DNA from: Beduinella massiliensis | GTDB lineage: Bacteria > Bacillota > Clostridia > Christensenellales > Aristaeellaceae | DNA: 64,000 nucleotides | Reading direction: 5' to 3' | Assembly: GCF_900199405.1 (NCBI RefSeq) | Contig: NZ_LT963430.1 | Location: forward strand, 2,511,605-2,575,604 | In this document: positions 26,563-35,972 of the stretch, piece by piece | Position numbering within the stretch: position 1 is the stretch's first letter | How the letters are laid out: every line of letters begins with the position of its first letter | Translations under genes and position numbers: made by a program | Notes under the pieces: generated by a model | The model's database searches: none | Told to the model about the DNA's origin: nothing | Seen by the model: only the letters and a program-made list of their open reading frames with translations

Positions 26563-26690
26563 CGGTTCCTTTCTATCAGCGGCGCGCAGAGCGCCAAAGC
26601 GCGCGAGAACCGTCGTACCGTGGCGTTTCCCGCCCGTGGGGAAGCGCCTTGAGACCGCTTCACGCTTTCTTCGCCAAAAGACTAATACCT

Positions 26691-26718
26691 AGTATAACAC
26701 ATATCCCGCGTATGTAAA
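26691..26718 (-). promoter_or_regulatory. Promoter of the 378-residue membrane protein gene
   Basis: Minus strand TTTACA (26713-26718), 16-bp spacer, TATACT (26691-26696). Confidence 0.65.
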
Positions 26719-26757
26719 CCCCCGAAACCTGTGCATTTACGCAGTTCAAGGCGATTT

Positions 26758-27576
26758 TCACAGCCGAATCAGGCCTGTAAGAAGCGATTCTACGTCTTCG
26801 GGCAGCGGCATCGCGCGGTAAATCAGCCGTTGCAAATGCTCTTCTCCGATGCCGTCCAACGCCTCCTGCAAGGCAGGCGCGACCGATTTTCGCCAAAATA
26901 CCTTGCCATGCACCCACACGCGAAGCGCTTCCCCCTCGCTAAGCATGCCGCCCTGTTCCTCAAAGGCGCGATAATCCTCGTAGATTCGCTCCGCGTCGAG
27001 CAGGCGGTCCCACGATCTCAGCGTATCGTATATCTCGCTGTCGCTGGGCACGTCGAAGCGCAAAAGCGCGCCGTTAAACCCAAGGCGCATCAGCTCGTCG
27101 TAAAGAGGCTGCACCGCTCGCCAGAGACTCGCGTGGCGCACCGCGCCGGGAATCTGCGCACGAATGTCCAGCAACGCGCGTCCCAGCCCGGCATAAGCGC
27201 AGAAACGCTCGGATGAAAAGATTTCTTCCAATATATTGACGTCCACAAGGTAGTTTTCGATGCAATAACGCGGCAGAAAATATAAATTTCGTAATTTTTC
27301 CGCCTGCGATGCGCGCGTTTTTTCGTTCCAGGCGTCGCGGTCCACGATGCCGAGCCAGTCCGGTTCCTTTTCCAGCATGCGCAGCACGTTGTCCTTGCCG
27401 CCTGCCGGGCCGACCACGAAGTGCGAGTAAAATCCCCGCGAACGCAGCGGCTGCTTGTCGAGCATGTAGGTCAGGAAATCGACGTCCCCCTTGCCCTCGA
27501 CCAGCAGGACGCGCTTGTTTCTCGCGGCGGCGGCCTCTTCCCGTATCGACCGATAGGCATCGTCAAATCCGCTCAT
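26758..27576 (-). CDS. DUF4435 / TOPRIM protein, AriB-like
   Basis: A 272-residue protein with a TOPRIM nuclease core: VLLVEGKGDVDFL (E27) near residues 23-35 and LGIVDRDAW (D79, D81) near 75-83, followed by RYCIENYLVD near 103-112, the motif of DUF4435. In PARIS defence AriB has this architecture, is released by AriA on sensing a phage anti-restriction protein and cleaves tRNA-Lys. The ATG at 27576 (GGGAGG upstream) overlaps the end of the ATPase gene by 14 bp, so both are co-translated. No obvious terminator follows. The family call is firm; PARIS function is inferred from the gene pair. Confidence 0.8.
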   Translation of the reverse strand: MSGFDDAYRSIREEAAAARNKRVLLVEGKGDVDFLTYMLDKQPLRSRGFYSHFVVGPAGGKDNVLRMLEKEPDWLGIVDRDAWNEKTRASQAEKLRNLYFLPRYCIENYLVDVNILEEIFSSERFCAYAGLGRALLDIRAQIPGAVRHASLWRAVQPLYDELMRLGFNGALLRFDVPSDSEIYDTLRSWDRLLDAERIYEDYRAFEEQGGMLSEGEALRVWVHGKVFWRKSVAPALQEALDGIGEEHLQRLIYRAMPLPEDVESLLTGLIRL

Positions 27577-28417
27577 GGCCGCCTCCCAATTCCACGCAAA
27601 GCCCCAAGCTGCGATACCGGTTCCATACCTGCGGCGCATGTGAGCTTAGGATGACCTGTCCCCCGTCGTCCAGCACCAGACGCTCCAGGATCTCCAGAAA
27701 GCCTAAAAGCTGCGCAGGATGCAGGTGCATTTCGGGCTCGTCGAGCAGCAGGATCCCACCGGGTCTGAGGCCGCGCGCGATGCGGATGAGCAGCGTCAGC
27801 GCGCGTAGCTCGCCCGCGGACAGTCCGCTGAGCGAATGACGTCCCCCGTCCTCAAGCGACACGTAGGGCGCGCCCGCCTCCATCTGTACGCGCTTGCCCA
27901 CGAGGAAGAGCGCGAGCGACGAAAGCAGTTCCCGGCACCTCGCTTCATCCTCTCGATAGAGCGTCTGCAGCTCCGTTTTCGTCTCCCGAATCGTCATGGA
28001 ATGCGCGCCGTACACGTCGCACAGCAGCGTGTTGGGCGGATTGTTCCCCCACATAGAAGCATCCCCGATCCGCTTCCCGCCCGCCTCTCCGACCGGTGCG
28101 GCCTCCGGAAACTGGGCGCGCATGCGCTTGAGGAATGCGGCGCTGCGCCCGCGAACCAGCAGCGCGTCCCTTTGCGGAAGCAGCCCGCGAACCAGCAACG
28201 CTACATCCCCGCGGATGGACGCGCGCTTGCCCAAAACGATCGCGTCGAACGTATCCTGAATGCAAGCGAGCACGGTGCTCTTGCCCGTGCCGCTGATGCC
28301 GGTGAGCAGCACGCGCTCAGAGGGCTCCTTCCATTCGTCCGTCATAAAAAGCGTATAGGGTTTGCCCTCCCGCGTCAGCGGTGGTACGTCTTCAAAGCAG
28401 CAGGCGCATAGCTTCAT
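27563..28417 (-). CDS. ABC-type AAA ATPase, AriA-like
   Basis: A 284-residue P-loop ATPase of the SMC/ABC-like AAA_21 type. Walker A is LLTGISGTGKST (K46), the ABC signature is SLSGLSAGELRALTLL (about 208-223), Walker B is ILLLDEPEMHLHP (about 234-246) and the H-loop is SSHAPQVW. The insert between Walker A and signature is short, so the protein is smaller than typical AriA proteins (about 400 residues, from memory). The ATG at 28417 is chosen for CGGAGGGG upstream. Alone, this could also be an OLD- or retron-associated ATPase; the downstream DUF4435 gene favours PARIS. Confidence 0.8.
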   Translation of the reverse strand: MKLCACCFEDVPPLTREGKPYTLFMTDEWKEPSERVLLTGISGTGKSTVLACIQDTFDAIVLGKRASIRGDVALLVRGLLPQRDALLVRGRSAAFLKRMRAQFPEAAPVGEAGGKRIGDASMWGNNPPNTLLCDVYGAHSMTIRETKTELQTLYREDEARCRELLSSLALFLVGKRVQMEAGAPYVSLEDGGRHSLSGLSAGELRALTLLIRIARGLRPGGILLLDEPEMHLHPAQLLGFLEILERLVLDDGGQVILSSHAPQVWNRYRSLGLCVELGGGHERI

Positions 28418-28448
28418 AGCGACCCCTCCGTTCCTGAATCCTCCTAAT

Positions 28449-28511
28449 AGTATACCCTTTTTGGCCACGTCTTGCAATTCTCTTGCGTGTCCGTCCCCAA
28501 GACGCTATAAT
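28449..28511. promoter_or_regulatory. Back-to-back promoters, ATPase/TOPRIM pair and ABC-F unit
   Basis: Minus strand: TTGCAA (28472-28477), 17-bp spacer, TATACT (28449-28454). Plus strand: TTGCGT (28483-28488), 17-bp spacer, TATAAT (28506-28511). Only five bases separate the two -35 boxes. Confidence 0.8.
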
Positions 28512-28555
28512 AAATAAAGCTTAGGCAAAAAGGTGCAGCAAAAGGGAGAACAGCC

Positions 28556-29206
28556 ATGTTTTACGAGCAGGATACGATTCTGCGCATGATCGCGCAGCTC
28601 GGCGCCGCCTTCAGGCGCATTCTGGCGATGCTGGAGGACGGCGATGCCGAAGAGGAACTGGAAGACTGCTACCGCACGCTCTGCGGTCTGGAGCGCGGCG
28701 TCGCGGAGGGAATGGATGTTCAATCCCTGTACGAGCTGCTTCCGCCAGACCGCCTGTTCGCGCTCGCCGAGTTGACGCATCTGCGCGCCGTTCGGTTCGA
28801 GGCTTCGCTCGATACGGACGTCTTTCTTGACGTCGAATACCGCGCGCTGTGCCTGCTCGCCCGTGTGGAGGACGAGGACATCGCCATGCGCCAGATCGAG
28901 CGCATGTGCGAACTGCGTGGTCTTTGCTCGGAGCGCCTTACGAGCGCCGACGAGGAACAAATCGTTCACTTTTTCGTGTGCGCCCGCGCGTATGACCGCG
29001 CTGAGGACGTCCTCTTCGAGGCGCTTGAAAGCTATCCCTTTCCCGAAAAGCAGCGCGAGCTGTGCGCTTTCGGCCTCCAGCTATACGACCGCCTCGCCGC
29101 GCTCCCGCCTGAGCGGCTGGATGCCGGCGGACTTCCGCAAAGCGAGGTCGCAGAGGGACGCGCGGCCATCGAACGGATCATTTCAAAAAAGGATTGGAAC
29201 ACATGA
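28556..29206 (+). CDS. Hypothetical helical protein (DUF6483-like)
   Basis: A 216-residue acidic, almost wholly helical protein without signal peptide or membrane segment. It begins MFYEQDTILRMIAQL, which resembles clostridial proteins that I recall as DUF6483; I cannot confirm this. The second half looks like TPR-type helical pairs (ARAYDRAEDVLFEALESYPF). Its TGA overlaps the ATG of the ABC-F gene (ATGA at 29203-29206), so the two are translationally coupled, which suggests a joint role near the ribosome. Confidence 0.7.
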   Translation: MFYEQDTILRMIAQLGAAFRRILAMLEDGDAEEELEDCYRTLCGLERGVAEGMDVQSLYELLPPDRLFALAELTHLRAVRFEASLDTDVFLDVEYRALCLLARVEDEDIAMRQIERMCELRGLCSERLTSADEEQIVHFFVCARAYDRAEDVLFEALESYPFPEKQRELCAFGLQLYDRLAALPPERLDAGGLPQSEVAEGRAAIERIISKKDWNT

Positions 29207-31122
29207 TTATTCTTTCCATACAGAACCTGGTTAAATCCTTCGGCGTCAACGTCGTGCTGAAGGACGTGAACATGACGCTGCAGCAGGGCGACCGCATGGG
29301 CTTTGTGGGCGTCAACGGAAGCGGCAAATCCACGCTGATGAAGATCATCGCCGGGCTTGACGCGCCGGACAGCGGCAGCGTGAACCTTTCGCGCGGTCTG
29401 CGCGTAGGGTACCTCGCCCAGCAGGGCATGGTCACCTCGGGCAACACCGTCTTCGGCGAGCTCGAACAGGTCTTCGAGCCCGTCTTCCAGATGGAAAAGC
29501 GGCTGCGGGCGCTCGAACACGAAATGGCGGACGCGCACGAGGATGCCGGCGCCTTTGAGCGTCTTTCGCGTGAATACGACCGTCTGACCGCTGCCTTTGA
29601 GGACGCGAACGGCTACGGCTGGAAGAGTGCCGTCACCGGCGTGCTTACCGGCCTCGGCTTCACCAGCGCCCAATACGAGCAGAGCGTCGACTCCCTCAGC
29701 GGCGGCGAGCGCACGAGGTTAAGCCTCGCACGGCTGCTGCTCCAGCGTCCCGATCTTCTCCTGTTGGACGAGCCGACGAACCACCTGGACCTGGAGACGA
29801 CCCAATGGCTGGAAGCGTACCTGCAGAGCTATCGCGGCTCCGTGCTCGTCATCTCGCACGACCGTTACTTTTTGGACAAGGTGTGCTCCTGCATGGCCGA
29901 ACTGCTCATGGGCACCGTGGAGCAATACGACGGCAACTACACCCGCTACATGCGCACCCGTGAAGAACGCTTTGAAGCGCGCATGCGCGCCTACGAACTG
30001 CAGCAAAAGGAAATCGAGCGGCAGGAGGCGATCATCGCGCGCTACCGCATGTTCAACCGCGAGAAGTCCATCCGCGCTGCGGAAAGCCGCGAAAAGGCGC
30101 TGGAACGCATGGACCGCCTGGAAAAGCCCGTGGACGAGCGCTCCATCCGCTTTTGCTTCCGCGCGCGCAGACGTACGGGCGAAGACGTGCTCTTCCTGAC
30201 CGACCTTGCCAAGGGCTTTAACGGGAAGCGGCTTTTCGAGCATCTGAACCTTCACCTGCGCGCGGGCGACCGCGTGGCGCTCATCGGCCCCAACGGCGTG
30301 GGCAAGTCCACGCTTCTTCGTCTGCTCGTGGGTGAGGAAACGCAGGATGAAGGCACGATCCGCTTCGGCTCGAACGTGGATATCGGCTATTATGACCAGC
30401 ATCAGGCGTCGCTGCACGAGGAAAAGACCGTGCTGGACGAGGTCTGGGACCGCTTCCCCCGCATGGAGCAATCCGACGTCCGGGGTGCGCTGGGCCTCTT
30501 CCTCTTTTCGGGGGACGACGTCTTCCAACCCATCCGCACGCTGTCCGGCGGAGAAAAGGGCCGCGTCGCCCTGACCGCCCTGATGCTGCGCGAGGATAAC
30601 CTGCTGCTGCTGGACGAACCGACGAACCACCTGGACATGGATTCGCGCGAGGTGCTCGAAAGCGCGCTCGCGGATTTCCCGGGCACCATCCTGACCGTGT
30701 CGCACGATCGTTACTTCATCAACCGCATCGCGGACCGCGTCGTCGAGATGCAGCCGGACGGCGTAGCGGAATATCTGGGCAATTACGACGATTACGTCGA
30801 AAAGAAGAACCGGCCTCTGGCGCCCGTCGAAGCGGGCGGCGGCAAGACCCGCACCGAGCTGGACAAGGAAAAAAAGCGCGACCGCCAGAGCAAGCTGCTG
30901 TTAAAGCAGCTTCGTCAGCGCGCGCAGGAGGCGGAGGCCGCCATCGCCCGGCAGGAGGCCGAAATCGCCGCGCTGGAAGAAAAGATGAGCGATCCCGCGC
31001 TTTACGCCGACCCGGACCGCGCCGCCGAGACGACGCGCGCTTATCAGCAGGCGCAGCAGGCGCTTCCCGGTCTGTACGACGCCTGGGAGGAAGCCGAGCA
31101 GGCCGTCAACGAGGCGGAATAG
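29203..31122 (+). CDS. ABC-F family ATPase
   Basis: A 639-residue protein with two ABC domains and no membrane domain. Domain 1: Walker A GVNGSGKST near 37, signature LSGGERTRLSLA near 165, LLLDEPTNHLD near 185. Domain 2: GPNGVGKST near 362, LSGGEKGRVALT near 447, LLLDEPTNHLD near 468. A charged linker (about 245-305) is the P-site tRNA interaction motif, and the C-terminus (about 545-639) is a coiled coil as in Uup/YfmR-type members. ABC-F proteins act on stalled ribosomes; some give antibiotic resistance. ATG 29203 is coupled to the upstream stop. Confidence 0.93.
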   Translation: MIILSIQNLVKSFGVNVVLKDVNMTLQQGDRMGFVGVNGSGKSTLMKIIAGLDAPDSGSVNLSRGLRVGYLAQQGMVTSGNTVFGELEQVFEPVFQMEKRLRALEHEMADAHEDAGAFERLSREYDRLTAAFEDANGYGWKSAVTGVLTGLGFTSAQYEQSVDSLSGGERTRLSLARLLLQRPDLLLLDEPTNHLDLETTQWLEAYLQSYRGSVLVISHDRYFLDKVCSCMAELLMGTVEQYDGNYTRYMRTREERFEARMRAYELQQKEIERQEAIIARYRMFNREKSIRAAESREKALERMDRLEKPVDERSIRFCFRARRRTGEDVLFLTDLAKGFNGKRLFEHLNLHLRAGDRVALIGPNGVGKSTLLRLLVGEETQDEGTIRFGSNVDIGYYDQHQASLHEEKTVLDEVWDRFPRMEQSDVRGALGLFLFSGDDVFQPIRTLSGGEKGRVALTALMLREDNLLLLDEPTNHLDMDSREVLESALADFPGTILTVSHDRYFINRIADRVVEMQPDGVAEYLGNYDDYVEKKNRPLAPVEAGGGKTRTELDKEKKRDRQSKLLLKQLRQRAQEAEAAIARQEAEIAALEEKMSDPALYADPDRAAETTRAYQQAQQALPGLYDAWEEAEQAVNEAE

Positions 31123-31152
31123 ACGTACCTATTTCAGGAAGGGGGGATTTTT

Positions 31153-32475
<1,323 letters not shown>

Positions 32476-32482
32476 TCGGCCA

Positions 32483-32508
32483 GGCGCCGGTGGCAGGGCC
32501 CCGGCGCC
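32483..32508 (+). terminator. Hairpin after the fucosidase gene
   Basis: Stem GGCGCCGG/CCGGCGCC with a 10-base loop followed by TTTGCG; a weak intrinsic terminator. Confidence 0.5.
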
Positions 32509-32555
32509 TTTGCGTTCCCCCCCTGAATCTTCGCTTGAAAGGTACGTTGTTTTTT

Positions 32556-34481
32556 ATGAATCAACCGTCTCTTTCCGGTACAAAACCATCTATGAACGGG
32601 CGCACCGCTCGTTCCCGCGCGTTCTTTGCACTCGCCCTCATCGCGTCTGCCGCGCTTGCCGTCTTCTGCCTGCATGTGTTCGACCTGATGACGACCGTCC
32701 AGCCGGAGGAAACCGTTTACTTGGCTGATCTGCCGGATTGGCGCGTTTACGTGGTCGAAGACGGAGAAAAGCGCCCGCTCCAACGCATGGAAAACGGACA
32801 GTACGAGGGGCTCGCTTACGATGGGCAGGTCTTCTATCTCGAAGGAGAGCTGGACGAGCGCCTGACACCCTCGGTTCTGCAAATCTTTCTGGGCGAGTAC
32901 CACGTGAGTGTTTTTCTGGATGGCGTGCTGTTTTACACCAACGCGCCCGGCTCCGGGGATACCATCGGCGGGGTGGACTATCCCGACACGTTTTTAAGCG
33001 AATTTGTCTCGACCTATGTGACGCTGCCCGCAGACTGCGTCGGAAAGACGTTGACCATCGCCCAGCGAAATTTTGATCATCTGCTCGCTTGTCCCTTCGA
33101 TCTGACGTTTTATACCGGAACTTCTCTCCGCGCTAGCGCTGCCGCGCCGGCAGCGCGCTCGGTGCTGCCGATGTTTTTACTCAGCCTGTTGACGTTTGCC
33201 ATGCTCGCGCTGTTTCTCCTTACCCTGTATAGAGGAAGGGCGGATGCCGGACTGCTCTTTCTGTCGCTCTTCGCCCTGTGTTGGCTGTTCAATGAATGCG
33301 CCCGCTCCGCTCTCTTTCTCGACCGTTTTGGCGGCGTTCACAATCTTTTGCAGCAGGCCTTTGACTACCTGAGCGACGCCTTTATGCTGCTCTTTCTGCT
33401 TTCACGCATGCGCCGCTTCCGCCTCTCCTTGGTCCCTTTTATACTGCTGTACCTGCTCTCCATTCCCATCAGCCTGCTTGTGCAGGCCGGATACCTGATT
33501 CCCTATGGAGATTTCTACGTCTCCATCCTGTTTCTCCCCCGCACGATGGAGTTTCTCGCGGTCGCCGCCGTCTGCGCGCTGACCTGGCCGGAAGCGCGGG
33601 CTCAAAACGGCTTTTACCGCACCTTTGGGAAAACGCTTCTCGTCGCCGTCGTTGCCTATGCGTGCCTCTTCGTCGCGGCCTGGGCCGCCGATCTCCCCTA
33701 TTACCGCGATATGTCTCAAAGGCTTGTCTCCAGCGTCGTCGACCTGCACTTTATCTATCCGCTCTACCTGTTCCGCATCTTCTCGGCCTGCGCATGTGTC
33801 GCCATCACCCTGCATCAATTCGCCCTTCAGCTTGTCAAGCATGAAGCGCAGGCGCGCACCACTTCCTTGCGCGCGCAGCTCTCGCAGAGCAACCTGGACA
33901 ATCTGACGCGCTCCATGCAGCAGACGATGGCGCTTCGCCGCAGGCTGCAGCTGCACATTTCGTCGCTCTCCGCCCTGCTGGCAAAGGGCGACACGGCACA
34001 GGCCATAGCCTACACCCGAGAGCTGGCTGAAGAAATCGACGGGCTATCCGTCTATCAAACAGGCAACACCCTCGTAGACATGGTCCTCGGAGACAGGCTC
34101 GGCGCGGCCGGGGCATCGGGCATCCGCGTGGAGGTCAAGAAAGCGTCCGCGCCCGAAAACCTTCCCATCCTCGATTCGGACCTGTGCCTGATCCTGCTCA
34201 ATCTGCTCGATAATGCGCTCTCCGCGCTGCGGTCGTGCGAGCAGCCGGAGCGCATGATCGTGCTGCAGCTCTGGACGCAGGAGGACAGCTTCCATTTTGT
34301 ATGCGAAAACTCCGCCGACCATCCCACACTTCCGAATGCCGCCGCACGCAGGCATCCGGACGGAAGGGAAAGCGGGCTGGCAATCGTCGAGCGCACACTC
34401 CTTCAATACGGCGGGAAGCTCGACCTGAAGGTGCGCGAATCATCCGTCCGCGCGGAGGCAATCCTGCCGCTTCATTCCTAA
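32556..34481 (+). CDS. Membrane sensor histidine kinase, GHKL type
   Basis: A 641-residue kinase of AgrC/7TMR-DISM style. One membrane helix (about 22-44) is followed by an outside domain of about 160 residues resembling a DISM extracellular domain (YVVEDGEKRPL, VLQIFLGEYHVSVFLDGV), then seven hydrophobic helices from about 207 to 420, a coiled linker, the phospho-acceptor region with H467 (LQLHISSLS), and a GHKL ATPase domain with N-box ILLNLLDNAL near 550 and GLAIVERTL near 610. No response regulator gene adjoins it. The ATG at 32556 has only a distant GAAAGG site, so the start is less sure. Confidence 0.8.
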   Translation: MNQPSLSGTKPSMNGRTARSRAFFALALIASAALAVFCLHVFDLMTTVQPEETVYLADLPDWRVYVVEDGEKRPLQRMENGQYEGLAYDGQVFYLEGELDERLTPSVLQIFLGEYHVSVFLDGVLFYTNAPGSGDTIGGVDYPDTFLSEFVSTYVTLPADCVGKTLTIAQRNFDHLLACPFDLTFYTGTSLRASAAAPAARSVLPMFLLSLLTFAMLALFLLTLYRGRADAGLLFLSLFALCWLFNECARSALFLDRFGGVHNLLQQAFDYLSDAFMLLFLLSRMRRFRLSLVPFILLYLLSIPISLLVQAGYLIPYGDFYVSILFLPRTMEFLAVAAVCALTWPEARAQNGFYRTFGKTLLVAVVAYACLFVAAWAADLPYYRDMSQRLVSSVVDLHFIYPLYLFRIFSACACVAITLHQFALQLVKHEAQARTTSLRAQLSQSNLDNLTRSMQQTMALRRRLQLHISSLSALLAKGDTAQAIAYTRELAEEIDGLSVYQTGNTLVDMVLGDRLGAAGASGIRVEVKKASAPENLPILDSDLCLILLNLLDNALSALRSCEQPERMIVLQLWTQEDSFHFVCENSADHPTLPNAAARRHPDGRESGLAIVERTLLQYGGKLDLKVRESSVRAEAILPLHS

Positions 34482-34507
34482 CCTCCTCTTCGGTATCCGC
34501 GCCCGCC

Positions 34508-34538
34508 CCCCGCGCATAGAATGATGCGTGGGGTTTTT
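34508..34538 (+). terminator. Terminator of the sensor kinase gene
   Basis: Stem CCCCGCGCAT/ATGCGTGGGG with a 6-base loop, then TTTTTC. Confidence 0.85.
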
Positions 34539-34588
34539 CTTTAGAGAAGCAGCCCCTGTGAATCATTTTCCTTAAAGGAGGTACCCAG

Positions 34589-35617
34589 ATGGCATTGACG
34601 ATGAAGCTATTTCCCGGCGGCAATACGAGCCAGGGCTTTTATTCGTGCTTTCCGAGCGTCATGGAAGAAAAGACGCGGCTCTTTTTGCTCAAGGGCGGGC
34701 CAGGCGTAGGCAAAAGCAGCATGATGAAGCGCGTGGCGCATGCGTTGGATGACGCCGGGCTCGACTACGAGCTCTTTCCCTGCTCCAGCGATCCGAACAG
34801 TCTGGACGCGGTCTGCGCGCCCTCGCTGGGCATCACGATAATGGATGCTACCGCGCCGCACCATTACGACCCCGCCGTGCCGGGAGCGCGCGATACGCTG
34901 GTAAGCCTGGGCGACGATCTGGACGAAGCGTCCCTGCAAAGGGACAGGGAGCGCATCTCGGACTTGTTTTCAGCTGTCAGCGAGCGATTCCGCCGCGCCT
35001 ATTGCTATCTGAGTGCCGCCGCGCAGGTTCGTCGCGCCGTAGAATCGGCGCAGCCCGATCCCGTCAGGGCTGCCCAAATGGCGCGCATTCTTGCGAGCCG
35101 CTACCTTCCCGACGTGCGGCATGCCGGACACAAACGCGATCTGTTCGGCGCGGCTTACACGCCGCTGGGGTACGTCAGCTTTTTAAAGGAGCTTCCAAAG
35201 ACACAGAGCGTCAGCCTGATTTCACCCTTTGGACACACGGCCAGCCCGCTGCTCGAACGCCTGCTGGAAGAAGCGACGCTGCGTGGGCACGACGCGGTCG
35301 CCCTGCGCGATCCGCTGCAGCCCGAATTCCTCGCGCACCTGTATGTGCCCTCCGCAGGTCTTCTCTTCACGACCGACGAAGCGGAAGACAGCGCTGAGCA
35401 GGTCGACGCCGGGGCGCTTTATGGAAGGAGCGCTGCCATGCGTCCGCACGACGAGGAGACCTGCGCCTCGCTCATCGCGCAGGCGATCGCCGAGCTCAAA
35501 GCGGCGATGGCGCTGCACGATGACCTGGAGTCCTACTACATCGCCGCCATGGACTTTTCGCGCTGGCAGAAGACGTTGGATGCCCTGCTGGAAGAGATCT
35601 TCTCGTCGGCGCGATAA
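34589..35617 (+). CDS. P-loop ATPase of the PRK06851 type
   Basis: A 342-residue protein starting LFPGGNTSQGFYS and carrying Walker A LLKGGPGVGKSSMMKR near 35-50. This N-terminus matches the conserved Firmicutes ATPase family listed as PRK06851, usually around 370 residues with a second nucleotide-binding-like half; here the second half (SLISPFGHTASPLLERLLEEA near 208-228) has a degenerate P-loop. Function is not known. ATG follows AAAGGAGG. It stands alone between two terminators. Confidence 0.75.
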   Translation: MALTMKLFPGGNTSQGFYSCFPSVMEEKTRLFLLKGGPGVGKSSMMKRVAHALDDAGLDYELFPCSSDPNSLDAVCAPSLGITIMDATAPHHYDPAVPGARDTLVSLGDDLDEASLQRDRERISDLFSAVSERFRRAYCYLSAAAQVRRAVESAQPDPVRAAQMARILASRYLPDVRHAGHKRDLFGAAYTPLGYVSFLKELPKTQSVSLISPFGHTASPLLERLLEEATLRGHDAVALRDPLQPEFLAHLYVPSAGLLFTTDEAEDSAEQVDAGALYGRSAAMRPHDEETCASLIAQAIAELKAAMALHDDLESYYIAAMDFSRWQKTLDALLEEIFSSAR

Positions 35618-35681
35618 AAGGCGCGGAGCCTTCGCTCCCCCCGCTTCCGGCGCTGACGCTATAGCCCGGCACATGTTCTGA

Positions 35682-35716
35682 CCGCTGAGGGGGATAGCCC
35701 CCCAGCGGCCCTTTTT
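35682..35716 (+). terminator. Terminator of the P-loop ATPase gene
   Basis: Stem CCGCTGAGGGGG/CCCCCCAGCGG with a 4-base loop followed by TTTTT. The 355 bp between this gene and the Hsp70 gene contain this terminator and the promoter below, nothing else that I can support. Confidence 0.85.
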
Positions 35717-35821
35717 CTTTCCTATTCGCATCCGTCAAGCGGAACCAGGGCCTTTCGCATTGACCCGCCTCGGTTTCCGCTGCCCGTTTTCGCGTTTTTC
35801 CTTTTTCTTTTATACGGTTCA

Positions 35822-35830
35822 TGGTATAAT
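35822..35830 (+). promoter_or_regulatory. Extended -10 promoter of the Hsp70 operon
   Basis: TGGTATAAT, an extended -10 (TGn plus TATAAT at 35825-35830), without a good -35. The leader is about 140 nt. No CIRCE element (HrcA operator) is present, unlike the usual dnaK operon. Confidence 0.6.
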
Positions 35831-35972
35831 ATCGCGTATCCATTTTTTTGCGGGCGCATTCGAGTAAAAATATGAAAAAATGCCTTCTTACGTTAACATT
35901 CCGTTCATCTTTTTGCGCTATGCTGTCCTGCACGGAACCAAAGGCGCAACCGGCGCAGGAGGAAATACTTTT

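Noticed and set aside
35700-35972. CIRCE operator before the Hsp70 operon
   Set aside because: Searched by eye for TTAGCACTC-N9-GAGTGCTAA; no match or near match is present.
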